Shown here one piece after another: positions 37,319-48,152 of a DNA stretch of 64,000 nt. Numbering within the stretch: the stretch's first letter is position 1; each line of letters begins with the position of its first letter. The position numbers were made by a program, and so were the translations under genes. This DNA is from Brumicola pallidula DSM 14239 = ACAM 615. GTDB lineage: Bacteria > Pseudomonadota > Gammaproteobacteria > Enterobacterales > Alteromonadaceae. The stretch spans positions 1 to 64,000 of the forward strand of contig NZ_AUAV01000005.1 in NCBI RefSeq assembly GCF_000428905.1, given 5' to 3'. The notes beneath the pieces are model-generated. The model did no database searches, had not been told where the DNA came from, and saw nothing but the letters and a program-made list of their open reading frames with translations.

Positions 37319-38218
37319 ATGAATGAAGTTTTTGCTCGTGGCCCAAGTTTATTTGTTCGCTTAGCTATTATTTTAGTGCTATCTCTTGGCGCTATGATTG
37401 TAGATACCAAAGTGGCTAACTTTGCCACTGCAAGGACTTATCTGAATTCAATGGTAAGTCCGCTGCAATACATTGCGAACTTGCCAGGTGCAATGCTGAG
37501 CTGGAGCGCAGATCGTTTTAGTTCGCGCCAAACACTGTTAAAAAATAATGAAAAACTAACCAACCAAGTTACCTTGATGAGCGAGCAACTTCAGCGCTTT
37601 CGCATATTAGAACAAGAAAATAAAAACTTGCGTAAACTGCTCGATGCGCCAGTGCGCGACAGCATGCACAAAATGATCACTGAACTTATGGCCGTCGATA
37701 CCAGCCCCTACAGTCATCAAATTGTGATAAATAAAGGGGCCTTAGATGGTGTTTTCTTAAGCCAGTCAGTATTAGATGATAGCGGTATTGTTGGTCAAAT
37801 ATCTGAAGTTGGTACTACTAATAGCAGGGTGTTATTAATATCTGACGTTACGCACGCTATTCCCGTTAGAATTGAGCGTAACAATGTGCGATTCATTGCC
37901 GTAGGTGATGGTAGCCTAGATTCTCTGCAGCTGCAGCACGTGCCTCATAGCGCAGATATTGAAGAAGGCGATATACTCGTCTCATCTGGACTCGGAGAGG
38001 TTTTCCCTGAAGGTTATCCGGTTGGCACAATAACTAAAATTATACGCAATGAAAGTAGACCTTTTGCAGAAGTCACGGCAACACCATTTGCAAAATTAGA
38101 CCGTATAAAATACCTGTTGCTTCTTTGGCCTCAAGAAACTGCTCCAGCAGGCGCGATTGCGCCAAATACGATATTAACTGATGCGATACCACCTGAAGAC
38201 TTAGAGGAAAAGCAGTGA
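37319..38218 (+). CDS. mreC: Rod shape-determining protein MreC
   Basis: 299 residues. One membrane segment (about 12-30), coiled coil (about 65-105), then the two beta-barrel domain with VSSGLGEVFPEGYPVGTI, the family signature. Links MreB to PBP2 in the periplasm. Overlaps mreD by 4 bp. Confidence 0.96.
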   Translation: MNEVFARGPSLFVRLAIILVLSLGAMIVDTKVANFATARTYLNSMVSPLQYIANLPGAMLSWSADRFSSRQTLLKNNEKLTNQVTLMSEQLQRFRILEQENKNLRKLLDAPVRDSMHKMITELMAVDTSPYSHQIVINKGALDGVFLSQSVLDDSGIVGQISEVGTTNSRVLLISDVTHAIPVRIERNNVRFIAVGDGSLDSLQLQHVPHSADIEEGDILVSSGLGEVFPEGYPVGTITKIIRNESRPFAEVTATPFAKLDRIKYLLLLWPQETAPAGAIAPNTILTDAIPPEDLEEKQ

Positions 38219-38691
38219 AGTTAAATCAGACTCTGATCCCAGCAAGCATTATTGTGGCGTTTATTCTGCAAATTATGCCCATGCCTGCGTCTATTGACGT
38301 TTATCGTCCGGATTGGTTGTTATTACTTTTATGTTATTGGACGATGGCATTACCCAACAGAGTTGGTGTCGGCGCAACCGCTATTTGTGGGGTGGTTTTG
38401 GATGTGCTTTACGGCACTTCTTTGGGCGTGCATAGTTTTGCAATGGTCATTCCAGTGTATTTAGTTGCTGCCAACTATCAACGTTTTAGAAACTACAGTG
38501 TGGTGCAACAGGCCATCATGATTTTTATCTTGTCGATGCTCTATCATATGCTTGTTTACTGGCTACAATATTGGTTAACTGGCGTGCAGTTTAGATTCGA
38601 GTTTTTGTGGCCGGTTATCACATCTGTATTTTTATGGCCTTGGTTGTTTTGGTTTTTAAGACGTTACCGCAGATTATTCCGAGTCACCTAA
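38215..38691 (+). CDS. mreD: Rod shape-determining protein MreD
   Basis: 158 residues with about five membrane segments; GTG start overlapping the mreC stop. PDWLLLLLCYW and GVVLDVLYGTSLGVH are conserved blocks. Integral membrane part of the elongasome. maf starts 1 bp after its stop. Confidence 0.95.
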   Translation: MKLNQTLIPASIIVAFILQIMPMPASIDVYRPDWLLLLLCYWTMALPNRVGVGATAICGVVLDVLYGTSLGVHSFAMVIPVYLVAANYQRFRNYSVVQQAIMIFILSMLYHMLVYWLQYWLTGVQFRFEFLWPVITSVFLWPWLFWFLRRYRRLFRVT

Positions 38692-38692
38692 T

Positions 38693-39277
38693 ATGCCTAA
38701 ATTGCATAACTTACCTAAAGTCATCCTAGCGTCGGCTTCAAGCCGTCGCCATGAGCTTCTATCATATCTCCTTAGTGATTTTGAAATCCAAGTGGCTGAC
38801 ATCGATGAAACGCCGCATTCAGGCGAGATGCCAGAGGCCCTTGTTAGCCGACTCGCTAATTCAAAAGCGCATGCAATATGGCTTAAAAATCCAGATTCTA
38901 TAGTTATCGGGGCTGATACTATTGTTACGTTTGGCGCTGAAATTTTTGGTAAACCGCTAAGCCAAAATGATAGTATGACAATCTTGAAAAAGTTATCTGA
39001 GCAGCGCCATATTGTTATGACCGGTGTTGCGATGTTTGGCGCAAACAAAAAAATATCGACAGTGGTGAGAACTGAAGTCGAATTTACTAGTCTATCTGAT
39101 AAGCAAATAAGCGCCTATTGGCGAACGGGTGAACCCCACGACAAGGCTGGTAGTTACGCTATTCAGGGTATAGGCGGAAAATTCGTCAAACAAATTAATG
39201 GCAGCTACAGCAACGTTGTTGGGCTACCTCTAGTTGAAACAGAATCAATGTTAGCACAAATGGGAATACATGAATGA
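38693..39277 (+). CDS. maf: Maf-family nucleoside triphosphate pyrophosphatase (dTTP/UTP type)
   Basis: 194 residues. ASASSRRHELL, the conserved DETPHSGE segment, and the central SIVIGADTIV and KAGSYAIQGIGG motifs mark Maf. The YhdE subgroup hydrolyses dTTP/UTP and modified nucleotides; placement between mreD and rng matches yhdE. ATGA overlap with rng. Confidence 0.92.
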   Translation: MPKLHNLPKVILASASSRRHELLSYLLSDFEIQVADIDETPHSGEMPEALVSRLANSKAHAIWLKNPDSIVIGADTIVTFGAEIFGKPLSQNDSMTILKKLSEQRHIVMTGVAMFGANKKISTVVRTEVEFTSLSDKQISAYWRTGEPHDKAGSYAIQGIGGKFVKQINGSYSNVVGLPLVETESMLAQMGIHE

Positions 39278-40740
39278 GCGCAGAACTGTTAATTAATGTG
39301 ACGCCATCAGAATCCAGAGTGGCTTTAATCGAGAATGGTATTCTGCAAGAAATTCACATCGAAAGGCACACGAAAAGAGGCTTAGTAGGGAATATTTATC
39401 GCGGCAAAGTCAGTCGAGTTTTGCCTGGGATGCAAGCCGCTTTTGTTGATATTGGCTTGGATAAAGCTGCATTTTTACATGCCTCGGACATTGCAGTACA
39501 TGATGAAATTGCGGTTGAAGTATCTGAAACTGTGATAGAAAAGAAAGACATAAGAGAATTAGTCAGAGATGGCCAAGACATTGTTGTTCAGGTTGTCAAA
39601 GATCCTCTTGGCACCAAAGGTGCACGCTTAACAACAGACATTACATTACCTTCACGCTATTTGGTATTCATGCCTAATGTGACGCATGTAGGAATTTCAC
39701 AACGTATCGAGGATGCGTCAGAACGTGAGCGCTTAAAGAGCTTAGTTGAATCATTGTGTGATGAAAATGGCGGCTTTATTTTACGTACGGCAGCGGAAGG
39801 TGTTTCTGAAAATGAACTGCATCAAGATGCCGATTTTTTACGTCGTTTATGGGCAAAAATTCAATCACGTCTTAAACTTAAAAAAACTCACGTGTTGTAT
39901 GAAGATTTACCATTGGCACGACGTGTATTAAGAGATTTTGTTGGTACAGAATTAGATCGCATCCGAATTGATTCAAAGTTATCTTTTACCGAATTACAGC
40001 AGTTCACCAAAGACTATGTTCCAGAACTCAGTAATAAGCTTGAATACTATACAGGTGAGCGTCCCATTTTCGATTTATATGATGTTGAAAATGAGGCTCA
40101 ACGTATACTGGAACGGAGAGTTGATCTTAAATCAGGCGGTTATCTTATTATCGATCAAACCGAAGCTATGACAACCATAGATATCAACACGGGCGCTTTT
40201 GTTGGTCATCGTAATTTAGAAGAAACCATCTTTAACACCAATATCGAAGCCACATTATCCATTGCTAGGCAACTGCGTTTGCGCAACTTAGGTGGCATGA
40301 TACTCATCGACTTTATCGACATGATGGAACAAGATCACAAAAGACGTGTCCTACACAGTCTAGAGGGTGCAATGAGTAAAGACCGAGCAAAGTCGAATAT
40401 TCATGGCTTCACTGCCTTGGGTTTAATCGAAATGACTCGCAAGCGCACCCGAGAAAGCCTTGAACATATCTTGTGTGGCGAATGTCCTGCCTGCAAAGGC
40501 CGCGGCAGCATCAAAACGGTTGAAACCATTTGTTTTGAAATTATGCGTGAAATTGTCAGAGTGAATCGCGCTTATGAAGCCGATAAATTCGTCGTTTATG
40601 CATCATCCATTGTTGCTGACGCACTTTTAGGTGAGGAATCCCATATGTTGGCTGAATTGGAAGTGTTCGTGTGCAAGCAAATTAAAATACAAACGGAGTT
40701 GTTGTATCATCAAGACAAATTTGATGTGGTAATGATGTGA
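39274..40740 (+). CDS. rng: Ribonuclease G
   Basis: 488 residues, usual RNase G length and without the long RNase E tail. S1 domain (about 38-125), catalytic region with TIDINTGAF and DFIDM, and the zinc-link Cys pair in CGECPACKGRG. Processes the 5' end of 16S rRNA and some mRNAs. Its stop overlaps the GTG start of yhdP. Confidence 0.96.
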   Translation: MSAELLINVTPSESRVALIENGILQEIHIERHTKRGLVGNIYRGKVSRVLPGMQAAFVDIGLDKAAFLHASDIAVHDEIAVEVSETVIEKKDIRELVRDGQDIVVQVVKDPLGTKGARLTTDITLPSRYLVFMPNVTHVGISQRIEDASERERLKSLVESLCDENGGFILRTAAEGVSENELHQDADFLRRLWAKIQSRLKLKKTHVLYEDLPLARRVLRDFVGTELDRIRIDSKLSFTELQQFTKDYVPELSNKLEYYTGERPIFDLYDVENEAQRILERRVDLKSGGYLIIDQTEAMTTIDINTGAFVGHRNLEETIFNTNIEATLSIARQLRLRNLGGMILIDFIDMMEQDHKRRVLHSLEGAMSKDRAKSNIHGFTALGLIEMTRKRTRESLEHILCGECPACKGRGSIKTVETICFEIMREIVRVNRAYEADKFVVYASSIVADALLGEESHMLAELEVFVCKQIKIQTELLYHQDKFDVVMM

Positions 40741-43700
40741 ATAAACTGTCAAGTATAGCAACTTATATTGTCCGAAAAATATGGACACTCATCGCGATTA
40801 CGCTAGTTTTATTCGCCCTTTTGATGAGTCTGCTGCGCTATTCTTTGCCGTTACTAAACGACAAAAAACAAATTTTTGAGGATTACGCACAAACAGAATA
40901 TGGCGTAGGTCTGCAAATTGAATCAATTTCAGCTTCATGGCAGGGTGTGGGTCCTGCGCTTGTGCTCGAAGGTGTTACCCTCGAACAGAGTGAAAATTCA
41001 CCCATTCAATTGAATATCCGAGATATTTATGTCGAAATCGATTTTTGGGATTCGCTGCTAACGCGTCAAGTCTCGTCAAAAAGCTTCAGTTTAGATGGTT
41101 TGTCATTAGATATTGATTTACAACAAATTCAGACCTCAGGCAACGACTTTCCAATTCTTGATGCTTTGGAGGGGCTTTTTCTTGAGCAGTTACAAACCTT
41201 CTCCTTGGTCAATAGTGAGGTAACAATTAGCGGGGAAAATAACCGCCAATCCTTTAATATCGCAAATTTGTCTTGGATAAATAAAGGAGAACGCCACCAA
41301 GGTTCTGGACTTATTACGGTGTCTGAGATTGCAACTAATTCCGCGGTTTTTGTGATTGATCTAAAAGGTCGAGCCGATAACTTCGATGGTACTATTTATG
41401 CGAAAGCAGATGAATTAGATGTATCTCCTTGGATCAACGAGTTTTCTGCTCTAGAGAGTGAGTTGCTTGAAGGCAGAGCCAACTTTGAGTTTTGGGCTGA
41501 TATCAATCGTAAAACAATTACGAAAGTGTACGGCAATATAAAACCAACTAGATTTATTTGGAAGCAAGATGAAGTAGACCTAACTAGCGGCATAGAATCC
41601 GGCGTATTTGTCGCTCAGCCTGTGGATAATAAATGGCTATTTAACGTCAATGATCTCACTGTCTCCGTGTATGACAAAACCATAATGACGAATTGGAAAG
41701 GGTCTATTTCCAAACAGGGCGAACTGCAAGTTCAAGCTACAGATAGCTTCGCCATAACCCCGCTACTACCAATCGTTGGCTTGTTTAATAGCAACTTACT
41801 CCAGCAGTTAAAAGAGCTTAAACCAACAAGTACAATTTCAGACTTAGCTATTCAAAAAAGACCTACTGGTGTTTCTGCACATTTTAATATGAACGACATT
41901 CAGTGGGGTTCTAGTCAACAAGTGCCGGGACTTTCAAGTCTAGATGCTGAATTTTCATGGCAAAAAAATATTGGCGCTATTCACGTGTTGGGTAACAACA
42001 TTGAGATTAAGGCTGACAAAATTTTTACGCAAACCTTAAATATTCAGAGTATTGATTTGCCAATTCAATTTTATCAAACCGATGATACTTGGATTGTCTC
42101 TTCAACATCGGGTGCCATTGTGCTGCCTGAAACTTCTATTAAGCCTACTTTTGAATACCAAGTTAATAATGGTTTTTTATCTCTGGCTACGGATATTGGT
42201 GAATTAGATGTATCACATATTCGTCGATTTTTGCCATTAGAACCCTATCTTGGTGAAGGTGTTAGTCGGTATCTCAATGAGGCCTTCTATGCTCAGGGCA
42301 AAATAGTAGGTGCCCAACTACTTTGGCATGGCAAGTTTAGTCAATTTCCGTTTAAGCAAAATCAAGGTATCTTTCAAGCGAATGTAGCGATACAAGATGC
42401 AGACTTTTCGTTTAGCAGTAGTTGGCCTAGCGTCGATGGCTTAGATATTGATTTAGCTTTTGAAAACTTGGGTTTATCAATGCAAAGTACGGCGGCGACT
42501 ATTGCAAGCTTGGAAGTAACAGAGTTGAAAGGCTACATTCCATTATTTGTCGCTGGCGCTGATCTTATTATTGAAGCGACGGCGACTGGCTCCGGCGATG
42601 ATGTCTCGCGATTACTAGCAAAGAGCAGCTTGTCGGAGGGCCTAGGGAAAATATTAAGTACGGATATTATCGTAAGTAACGATTTAACCACAAAACTATC
42701 GTTATACATTCCTCTTGATGCTCCGCAGCAGACATCAGCCAGCGGTATTGTGACCTTGCCTAACAATTTTGTGCAAATTCCAAGTTTGTTATTAGACTTA
42801 GAGAATGTCGATGGGCGCATAACATTTGACAATGATAACGTGCTTTTTTCTGGTCTAGAGGCGAATTTGCTTGGGCAAGCCATTATTGCTGATTTCAACG
42901 GTGCTAATAGCAATAACGAATATCGTTTTGATGTATCGGTTGATGGAAATTGGGACCTGAAACCGCTACTCCCGTTTGTAAGTAACGAATTGGGCGACTA
43001 TGTGAAAGGAAGTTCGACATGGAGCTCGTCAATTAATGTTGCCATAGGAAAAGAAGACTTTTCTTATATGGCCACATTGTTTACTAAATTAGATGAAGTC
43101 AGCTCTATCTTGCCAGGGCCCTTTGACAAAAAACAAGGAGATAACAAAACAATTAAGCTTGAAGCTAACGGCAATCCACAAGCCTCAACCATAAAACTTG
43201 CCTTTGGTGAACAGATCCGCTTTGACGGTATTCTACCGCATAAAGAAATGCAGTTTAGTCGAGCGCATTTAGCTATTGGTGAAACTGATTTTGTTGGTAG
43301 AGGTGTCGGTTTTAGTGTTAGTGCAAAGTTACCAAAAATATACTTGGCTACATGGTATCAAAGTATTTCAGCTCTACTCGCCGGTGTTTCTGATGATAAT
43401 TCATCAGCCCGAAAACCAATATTGGCCGCACCGCAACGTATTTTTATTGAAACCGAAAATTTGATTTTCGCAGGTCAAGCGCTTACCGATGTCAACGTGG
43501 CAGTAAAAACTACGAACAACGACTGGATACTTGATGTTTTGTCCGATGAAGCCAAAGCACAAATAACATTTCATAATCGTTGGATAGAGGAAGGAATTGA
43601 AATAGATGCTGACTTCGTTCGGTTTGATACATGGGTGGAGCAGGACAATCAGCCTCGCCCAGATATAGAGCCGCAATCATTGCCCCGCATTAGAATCAAT

Positions 43701-44594
43701 TGCAACGAATGCCAAGTATTTGGTAATCATTTAGGCGAAATTAAGTTTGAAAGTTTCCCTAACAATGATGGTTTGAGAATAGAAGATATTCAAATCAATG
43801 GCAAGAACGGCAATATTCGTGCAAACGGTCAGTGGTACAAGCGTAACGATGATCACTACACCTTCATTAATGGTGATTTAAAAAGCGGAGATTTTGGTGC
43901 GTTTTTGAAAGATTTCCAATTTGACTCTGGGATCAAGGACAGTGAAGCAGCAATGGATTTTGCGTTTACGTGGAAAGCGTCCCCATTCGACTTTGCATTT
44001 GACCATTTAGATGGTGAAATGCAATGGCAGCTATCAGATGGTTATATAACCGAAGTTAGTGACAAAGGTTCACGCATATTCACACTACTGAGTTTAGATT
44101 CACTTGTTCGAAAATTAAGTTTAGATTTCAGAGATGTGTTTGCCAAAGGTTTTTTCTACGATGATATGCAAGGCAGCGTGCAAATTACAGAGGGTAAAGC
44201 GGACACTCGAGATACCAAGATAGATGGTGGAGCCGGTGAGATGGAAATTTATGGCTACACGGATTTAGTCGCTAAGGAGCTTAATTACAATGTGAGTTTT
44301 ACTCCAAATGTAACCGGTAACCTGCCAGTGTTGGTCTATTTTATGGTCAATCCACCTACCGCACTGGCTGCGTTGGCGCTCGATCAAGTGTTGACATCGG
44401 CTAAAGTGATTTCCAACATCAATTATAGTATTACCGGCACTTTAGAAGCTCCCGTACTAATCGAAACTGGACGAGAAAGTACTGAGGTTGCGCTACCAGC
44501 AAGAAGAGACCCGTTGCCTGAACTGGATAATAATTTTATTCCTCCAACCAAGGAAGATACACTAATGATGGAAGTAAAAGATGGTGCTGAGTGA
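40737..44594 (+). CDS. yhdP: YhdP-family AsmA/TamB-like phospholipid transport protein
   Basis: 1285 residues. GTG start overlapping rng. One N-terminal membrane segment (about 13-35), then a very long repetitive beta region (DUF3971/AsmA-like) as in YhdP, which bridges inner and outer membranes and moves phospholipids with TamB and YdbH. The C-terminal AsmA-like part (DMQGSVQITEGKADTRDTKI) is conserved. Second-last member of the mre-linked operon before nitrilase and tldD. Confidence 0.92.
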   Translation: MNKLSSIATYIVRKIWTLIAITLVLFALLMSLLRYSLPLLNDKKQIFEDYAQTEYGVGLQIESISASWQGVGPALVLEGVTLEQSENSPIQLNIRDIYVEIDFWDSLLTRQVSSKSFSLDGLSLDIDLQQIQTSGNDFPILDALEGLFLEQLQTFSLVNSEVTISGENNRQSFNIANLSWINKGERHQGSGLITVSEIATNSAVFVIDLKGRADNFDGTIYAKADELDVSPWINEFSALESELLEGRANFEFWADINRKTITKVYGNIKPTRFIWKQDEVDLTSGIESGVFVAQPVDNKWLFNVNDLTVSVYDKTIMTNWKGSISKQGELQVQATDSFAITPLLPIVGLFNSNLLQQLKELKPTSTISDLAIQKRPTGVSAHFNMNDIQWGSSQQVPGLSSLDAEFSWQKNIGAIHVLGNNIEIKADKIFTQTLNIQSIDLPIQFYQTDDTWIVSSTSGAIVLPETSIKPTFEYQVNNGFLSLATDIGELDVSHIRRFLPLEPYLGEGVSRYLNEAFYAQGKIVGAQLLWHGKFSQFPFKQNQGIFQANVAIQDADFSFSSSWPSVDGLDIDLAFENLGLSMQSTAATIASLEVTELKGYIPLFVAGADLIIEATATGSGDDVSRLLAKSSLSEGLGKILSTDIIVSNDLTTKLSLYIPLDAPQQTSASGIVTLPNNFVQIPSLLLDLENVDGRITFDNDNVLFSGLEANLLGQAIIADFNGANSNNEYRFDVSVDGNWDLKPLLPFVSNELGDYVKGSSTWSSSINVAIGKEDFSYMATLFTKLDEVSSILPGPFDKKQGDNKTIKLEANGNPQASTIKLAFGEQIRFDGILPHKEMQFSRAHLAIGETDFVGRGVGFSVSAKLPKIYLATWYQSISALLAGVSDDNSSARKPILAAPQRIFIETENLIFAGQALTDVNVAVKTTNNDWILDVLSDEAKAQITFHNRWIEEGIEIDADFVRFDTWVEQDNQPRPDIEPQSLPRIRINCNECQVFGNHLGEIKFESFPNNDGLRIEDIQINGKNGNIRANGQWYKRNDDHYTFINGDLKSGDFGAFLKDFQFDSGIKDSEAAMDFAFTWKASPFDFAFDHLDGEMQWQLSDGYITEVSDKGSRIFTLLSLDSLVRKLSLDFRDVFAKGFFYDDMQGSVQITEGKADTRDTKIDGGAGEMEIYGYTDLVAKELNYNVSFTPNVTGNLPVLVYFMVNPPTALAALALDQVLTSAKVISNINYSITGTLEAPVLIETGRESTEVALPARRDPLPELDNNFIPPTKEDTLMMEVKDGAE

Positions 44595-45427
44595 TGACTG
44601 ACCTTGTTGCCATTCAAATAACCTCGACTCCGAGTATCGAACATAATTTAGAATCGATCGAACGACAATTAGTACAGCTACACGACAAGCAACAGTTGGT
44701 CGTTTTACCCGAGTGTTTTGCCTTCTTCGGGGCGCACGATAAGAAACAAATTGATATTGCCGAAACTTTTGATGATGGGCCAATACAGTCTGCGGTGTCG
44801 ACGTTAGCAAAGCGCTATAATAAGTGGATTGTAGCCGGTACCTTGCCAATAAAACCTTTAAAAAATCACGTTGTGAGCGCTGAGGCCGAGAAATTCTATG
44901 CGGCGAGTTTGGTTTATAACAATGAAGGCGTGGTAGTTAGCCGTTATGACAAGATTCATTTATTTGATGTCATTGTTAATGACAATATAGCTTACTACAA
45001 GGAGTCTGCAACGACTTTACCTGGTGAAAACATCATTACCTTCGATAGCCCTTGGGGCACTGTAGGGCAGATAGTTTGTTATGATTTGCGCTTCCCCGAG
45101 CTAATTCAAAAGATGCCGCAGCTTGACATATTAGTCGTTCCCAGTGCATTTACGCGCCGCACCGGTGAGGCTCACTGGCACGCTTTGCTGCAAGCGAGGA
45201 GTATCGAAAATCAGTGTTATGTAGTAGCATCTGCTCAAACTGGCGTTCATAATAATGGACGCGAAACCTATGGAAATAGTTGTCTTTATTCTCCATGGGG
45301 AGAATTACTTGCTAATCTACCTGCTGGTGAAGGCTGGATTGCAGCTAAATATGACAATGCATTATTGGCTAACATTCGCAAAGAAATGCCGATACAACAA
45401 CATAAACATAATAGGAAACAATTTTGA
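44594..45427 (+). CDS. Carbon-nitrogen hydrolase (nitrilase family, Nit1/YbeM-like)
   Basis: 277 residues from ATG 44594 (TGATG overlap with yhdP; GTG three bases upstream is possible). Glu-Lys-Cys triad visible: [11 protein letters not shown] (Glu about 40), RYDKIHLFD (Lys) and [13 protein letters not shown] (Cys). Closest in pattern to deaminated-glutathione amidases, a repair function. A gene of this family often sits between yhdP and tldD in related genera. Confidence 0.88.
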   Translation: MTDLVAIQITSTPSIEHNLESIERQLVQLHDKQQLVVLPECFAFFGAHDKKQIDIAETFDDGPIQSAVSTLAKRYNKWIVAGTLPIKPLKNHVVSAEAEKFYAASLVYNNEGVVVSRYDKIHLFDVIVNDNIAYYKESATTLPGENIITFDSPWGTVGQIVCYDLRFPELIQKMPQLDILVVPSAFTRRTGEAHWHALLQARSIENQCYVVASAQTGVHNNGRETYGNSCLYSPWGELLANLPAGEGWIAAKYDNALLANIRKEMPIQQHKHNRKQF

Positions 45428-46869
45428 GCCAATCTGTAGAACATAATCTTCTTACGGCCTCAGGGATTGACAAAAATAGGCTCTCTTCTTTATTAGAAGA
45501 CGTGTTTTCTCATCAAACCAACTTTGCTGATTTATACTTTCAGTCAAGCCAGCATGAAAGCTGGGTCTTGGAAGATGGGATTGTTAAAGACGGCAGTTAC
45601 AATATAGAGAGAGGCGTTGGCGTTCGTGTAATATCGGGTGAAAAAACTGGATTTGCTTACTCTGATGAAATTTCAAGTCGTGCTTTAGCCGATGCTTGCA
45701 AGGCTGCCAGAGGAATAGCGCCTGCTGGCGGTATACACAAGGTCGATGGATTTAGTGCCGTGGGCCATAAGGCATTATACACTGAAAAAAATCCAATTTT
45801 GAGCATGCAAGACAGTGCCAAAATTACGCTTTTACAAACCGTAGATCGCTACATTAGAAAAACCGCTCCGCATGCAACTCAAGTGGTTGTCAGTTTAAGC
45901 GGTGTCTATGAAGAAGTATTAGTTGCAGCTACGGATGGTACTTTTGCAACTGATATTCGCCCACTTATTCGCTTAAACTGCTCTGTGTTACTTGAAAAAG
46001 AGGGTAAACGAGAGCGTGGAAGTGCAGGTGCGGGCGGACGTCGCACCTATGATTACTTTGAAAGTATCGTTAAGGACAATAAACCGTTATATGAACAGCT
46101 TGCTGATGAAGCAATACATATGGCTGAAGTCAACTTAGCTGCTGTTCCAGCACCCGCAGGACAAATGCCGGTTGTTCTCGGCAGTGGTTGGCCGGGTGTG
46201 CTTTTACATGAAGCAGTTGGTCATGGACTTGAAGGGGATTTTAATCGTAAAGGTGCGTCAACATTTAGTGGTCGTATTGGACAGCAGGTGGCCGCTAAAG
46301 GCGTCACTGTAGTTGATGATGGCACAATGGTAGACCGTCGCGGATCATTATCAGTTGATGATGAAGGCGTACCGACTCAGCGCAATGTGCTTATTGAGGA
46401 TGGCGTGTTAAAGGGCTACATGCAAGACAAGCATAACGCGTCCTTAATGGGGTTAAGTCCCACTGGCAATGGACGGCGTGAAAGCTATGCACATTTGCCA
46501 ATGCCACGTATGACAAATACTTATATGCTCGCTGGGCAGCATAGTCCTGAAGATATTATTGCTTCAGTTGAGAGGGGTATTTATGCTCCTAACTTTGGTG
46601 GTGGTCAGGTCGATATTACCTCTGGAAAATTCGTGTTCTCTACTTCTGAAGCTTACCTAATTGAAAATGGGAAGGTAACTACACCAATAAAAGGCGCTAC
46701 GTTGATTGGTAATGGACCTGAAGTCATGCAGCAAATTTCCATGATAGGAAATGATTTATCATTGGATATGGGTATTGGTGTTTGTGGTAAAGATGGTCAA
46801 TCACTGCCTGTTGGTGTTGGTCAACCGACTCTGAAAGTGGATAAACTTACCGTAGGTGGAACAGTCTAA
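45424..46869 (+). CDS. tldD: Metalloprotease TldD
   Basis: 481 residues. TTG start at 45424 with AGGA upstream and overlapping the nitrilase stop. Zinc site HEAVGH in [14 protein letters not shown] (about 262-267) and [20 protein letters not shown] are hallmarks. Works with TldE/PmbA (not in window) in proteolysis of unfolded peptides, for example microcin leader removal and CcdA. Last gene of the operon. Confidence 0.96.
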   Translation: MSQSVEHNLLTASGIDKNRLSSLLEDVFSHQTNFADLYFQSSQHESWVLEDGIVKDGSYNIERGVGVRVISGEKTGFAYSDEISSRALADACKAARGIAPAGGIHKVDGFSAVGHKALYTEKNPILSMQDSAKITLLQTVDRYIRKTAPHATQVVVSLSGVYEEVLVAATDGTFATDIRPLIRLNCSVLLEKEGKRERGSAGAGGRRTYDYFESIVKDNKPLYEQLADEAIHMAEVNLAAVPAPAGQMPVVLGSGWPGVLLHEAVGHGLEGDFNRKGASTFSGRIGQQVAAKGVTVVDDGTMVDRRGSLSVDDEGVPTQRNVLIEDGVLKGYMQDKHNASLMGLSPTGNGRRESYAHLPMPRMTNTYMLAGQHSPEDIIASVERGIYAPNFGGGQVDITSGKFVFSTSEAYLIENGKVTTPIKGATLIGNGPEVMQQISMIGNDLSLDMGIGVCGKDGQSLPVGVGQPTLKVDKLTVGGTV

Positions 46870-46886
46870 GGCACTCATTTCGTAAC

Positions 46887-46914
46887 AGGGGCTAGGATTT
46901 ACTCCTTAGTCCCT
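46887..46914. terminator. Imperfect hairpin between convergent tldD and MBL genes
   Basis: GGGGCTAGGA and TCCTTAGTCCC pair with one bulge and a G-T pair across a TTTAC loop, in the 43 bp between the two convergent stops. Short T-richness on the plus side only. Confidence 0.4.
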
Positions 46915-47665
46915 ATTTCTTTCCCAGTAACTTTCCCTTAATTATTCTGATTATTGCCACTTTATTTGTCTCTGGATGTGTTGGTGCCTTATTAAGTAAA
47001 TCTGCATAATCATGTTCGGTAAGCGTCAATTCGCCTACATGCGCCATCATAACTGAATTTGGCTGTAATGCTTGTAGCTTCAATAGCGACTGTTTATAAA
47101 GCGCGGGTATGTAAACTGGAAAAGGAGGGGAGAGCTTATTTTTGACTTTAACAATGAGGTCGGCGACATAAATACGCTTGCTTGGTGTATGCATAATCGA
47201 TAGATCTCTATCTGTGTGCCCCGGCGTTTCGAACACTTGCCAATCATCAAAGCCCGGAACTGTTTGGCTATCACCCAATGTTACGTCTGGATGTAAATGT
47301 GCAGGATACCAAATATTTTTTCTTGGTCTTTTCATTTTACCTGCTACCCAAAGTGCGAGCATAATATCGATAGCATGAGCAAATCGGCCTTTAACACCTC
47401 GATACCATTGTTTCTCGCACTGACAGCTGACAATCTTGCAACCCGTTATTTTTCTCAAATAATGCGCGCAGCCAGCATGATCAGGGTGCATGTGAGTAAC
47501 AATGACAACTTTTAGGTCAGTCAGTGGACGTTTCAGGACTTGCGTGAAAAACGTCTGTAATGTAGTAAAATCCGCTTTAGAGCAACCGTCCAGCAACATG
47601 CACTTATCCGGATACTCAACTAAAAAGATGTTTTGTATAAACCCTTTTAACACATGAATTTTCAT
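46913..47665 (-). CDS. MBL-fold metallohydrolase
   Basis: 250 residues from ATG 47665 (an upstream GTG gives four more). Metal motif THMHPDHAG (HxHxDH), then the His in VFETPGHTDRDLS and Asp in IYVADLIV complete the two-metal site. LVEYPDKCMLLDGC opening is typical of the glyoxalase II-like group. Substrate cannot be read; hydrolase of a thioester or lactone is possible. Confidence 0.85.
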   Translation of the reverse strand: MKIHVLKGFIQNIFLVEYPDKCMLLDGCSKADFTTLQTFFTQVLKRPLTDLKVVIVTHMHPDHAGCAHYLRKITGCKIVSCQCEKQWYRGVKGRFAHAIDIMLALWVAGKMKRPRKNIWYPAHLHPDVTLGDSQTVPGFDDWQVFETPGHTDRDLSIMHTPSKRIYVADLIVKVKNKLSPPFPVYIPALYKQSLLKLQALQPNSVMMAHVGELTLTEHDYADLLNKAPTHPETNKVAIIRIIKGKLLGKK

Positions 47666-47783
47666 TAAAACCAACACTCGACAAACTGCTCAGACCAGCG
47701 TCACGTTACTCTTTTAGATATCGACTCACTAATTTTTTTTGGTGATGGTGACTTATTAGTGCAGGCAGTGTTTTATGACTACG

Positions 47784-48080
47784 CTATTTCTTTTTCTTTG
47801 CTGAAGATAATTCCACTACTTCGGCTGATTCGACTTCCAGAATACCATCAACTTCACCCCCTTTCATTATCTTCATGACCGACTCTTTATTTTTAGATAA
47901 CAAGATGCCTAATTCTTCAGAAATTGCTTCATCCAGAACAATGCCTTTAGCTGCCAAATAAGCACTAAGGTTGTCGGCGACCTCTAACATTTTGTCGTAC
48001 TTATCAGCCTCTTTCTTGTCTGTTGTCACCAATTTCTCAACTCCTTTATGCTGAACCACATACTGAGTGATAACTGCCAT
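47784..48080 (-). CDS. yebG: YebG-family SOS-inducible protein
   Basis: 98 residues from ATG 48080. MAVITQYVV, KLVTTDKKEADKYDKMLEVA and DNLSAYL match E. coli YebG (KKEADAYDKMLDTADLLDTWL). A LexA box lies 57 bp upstream, agreeing with YebG being a LexA regulon member. Molecular function is not established. A basic SAKKKK tail is seen here. Confidence 0.9.
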   Translation of the reverse strand: MAVITQYVVQHKGVEKLVTTDKKEADKYDKMLEVADNLSAYLAAKGIVLDEAISEELGILLSKNKESVMKIMKGGEVDGILEVESAEVVELSSAKKKK

Positions 48081-48136
48081 AATGGCCTCCATGATTTTTA
48101 ATAAATAAAACTAAGTGTTCACTATACATATAATCA

Positions 48137-48152
48137 CTGTATAAATAAACAG
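48137..48152. promoter_or_regulatory. LexA (SOS) box upstream of yebG
   Basis: CTGTATAAATAAACAG fits the gammaproteobacterial consensus CTGT-N8-ACAG with an AT-rich centre, 57 bp before the yebG start. Confidence 0.9.
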
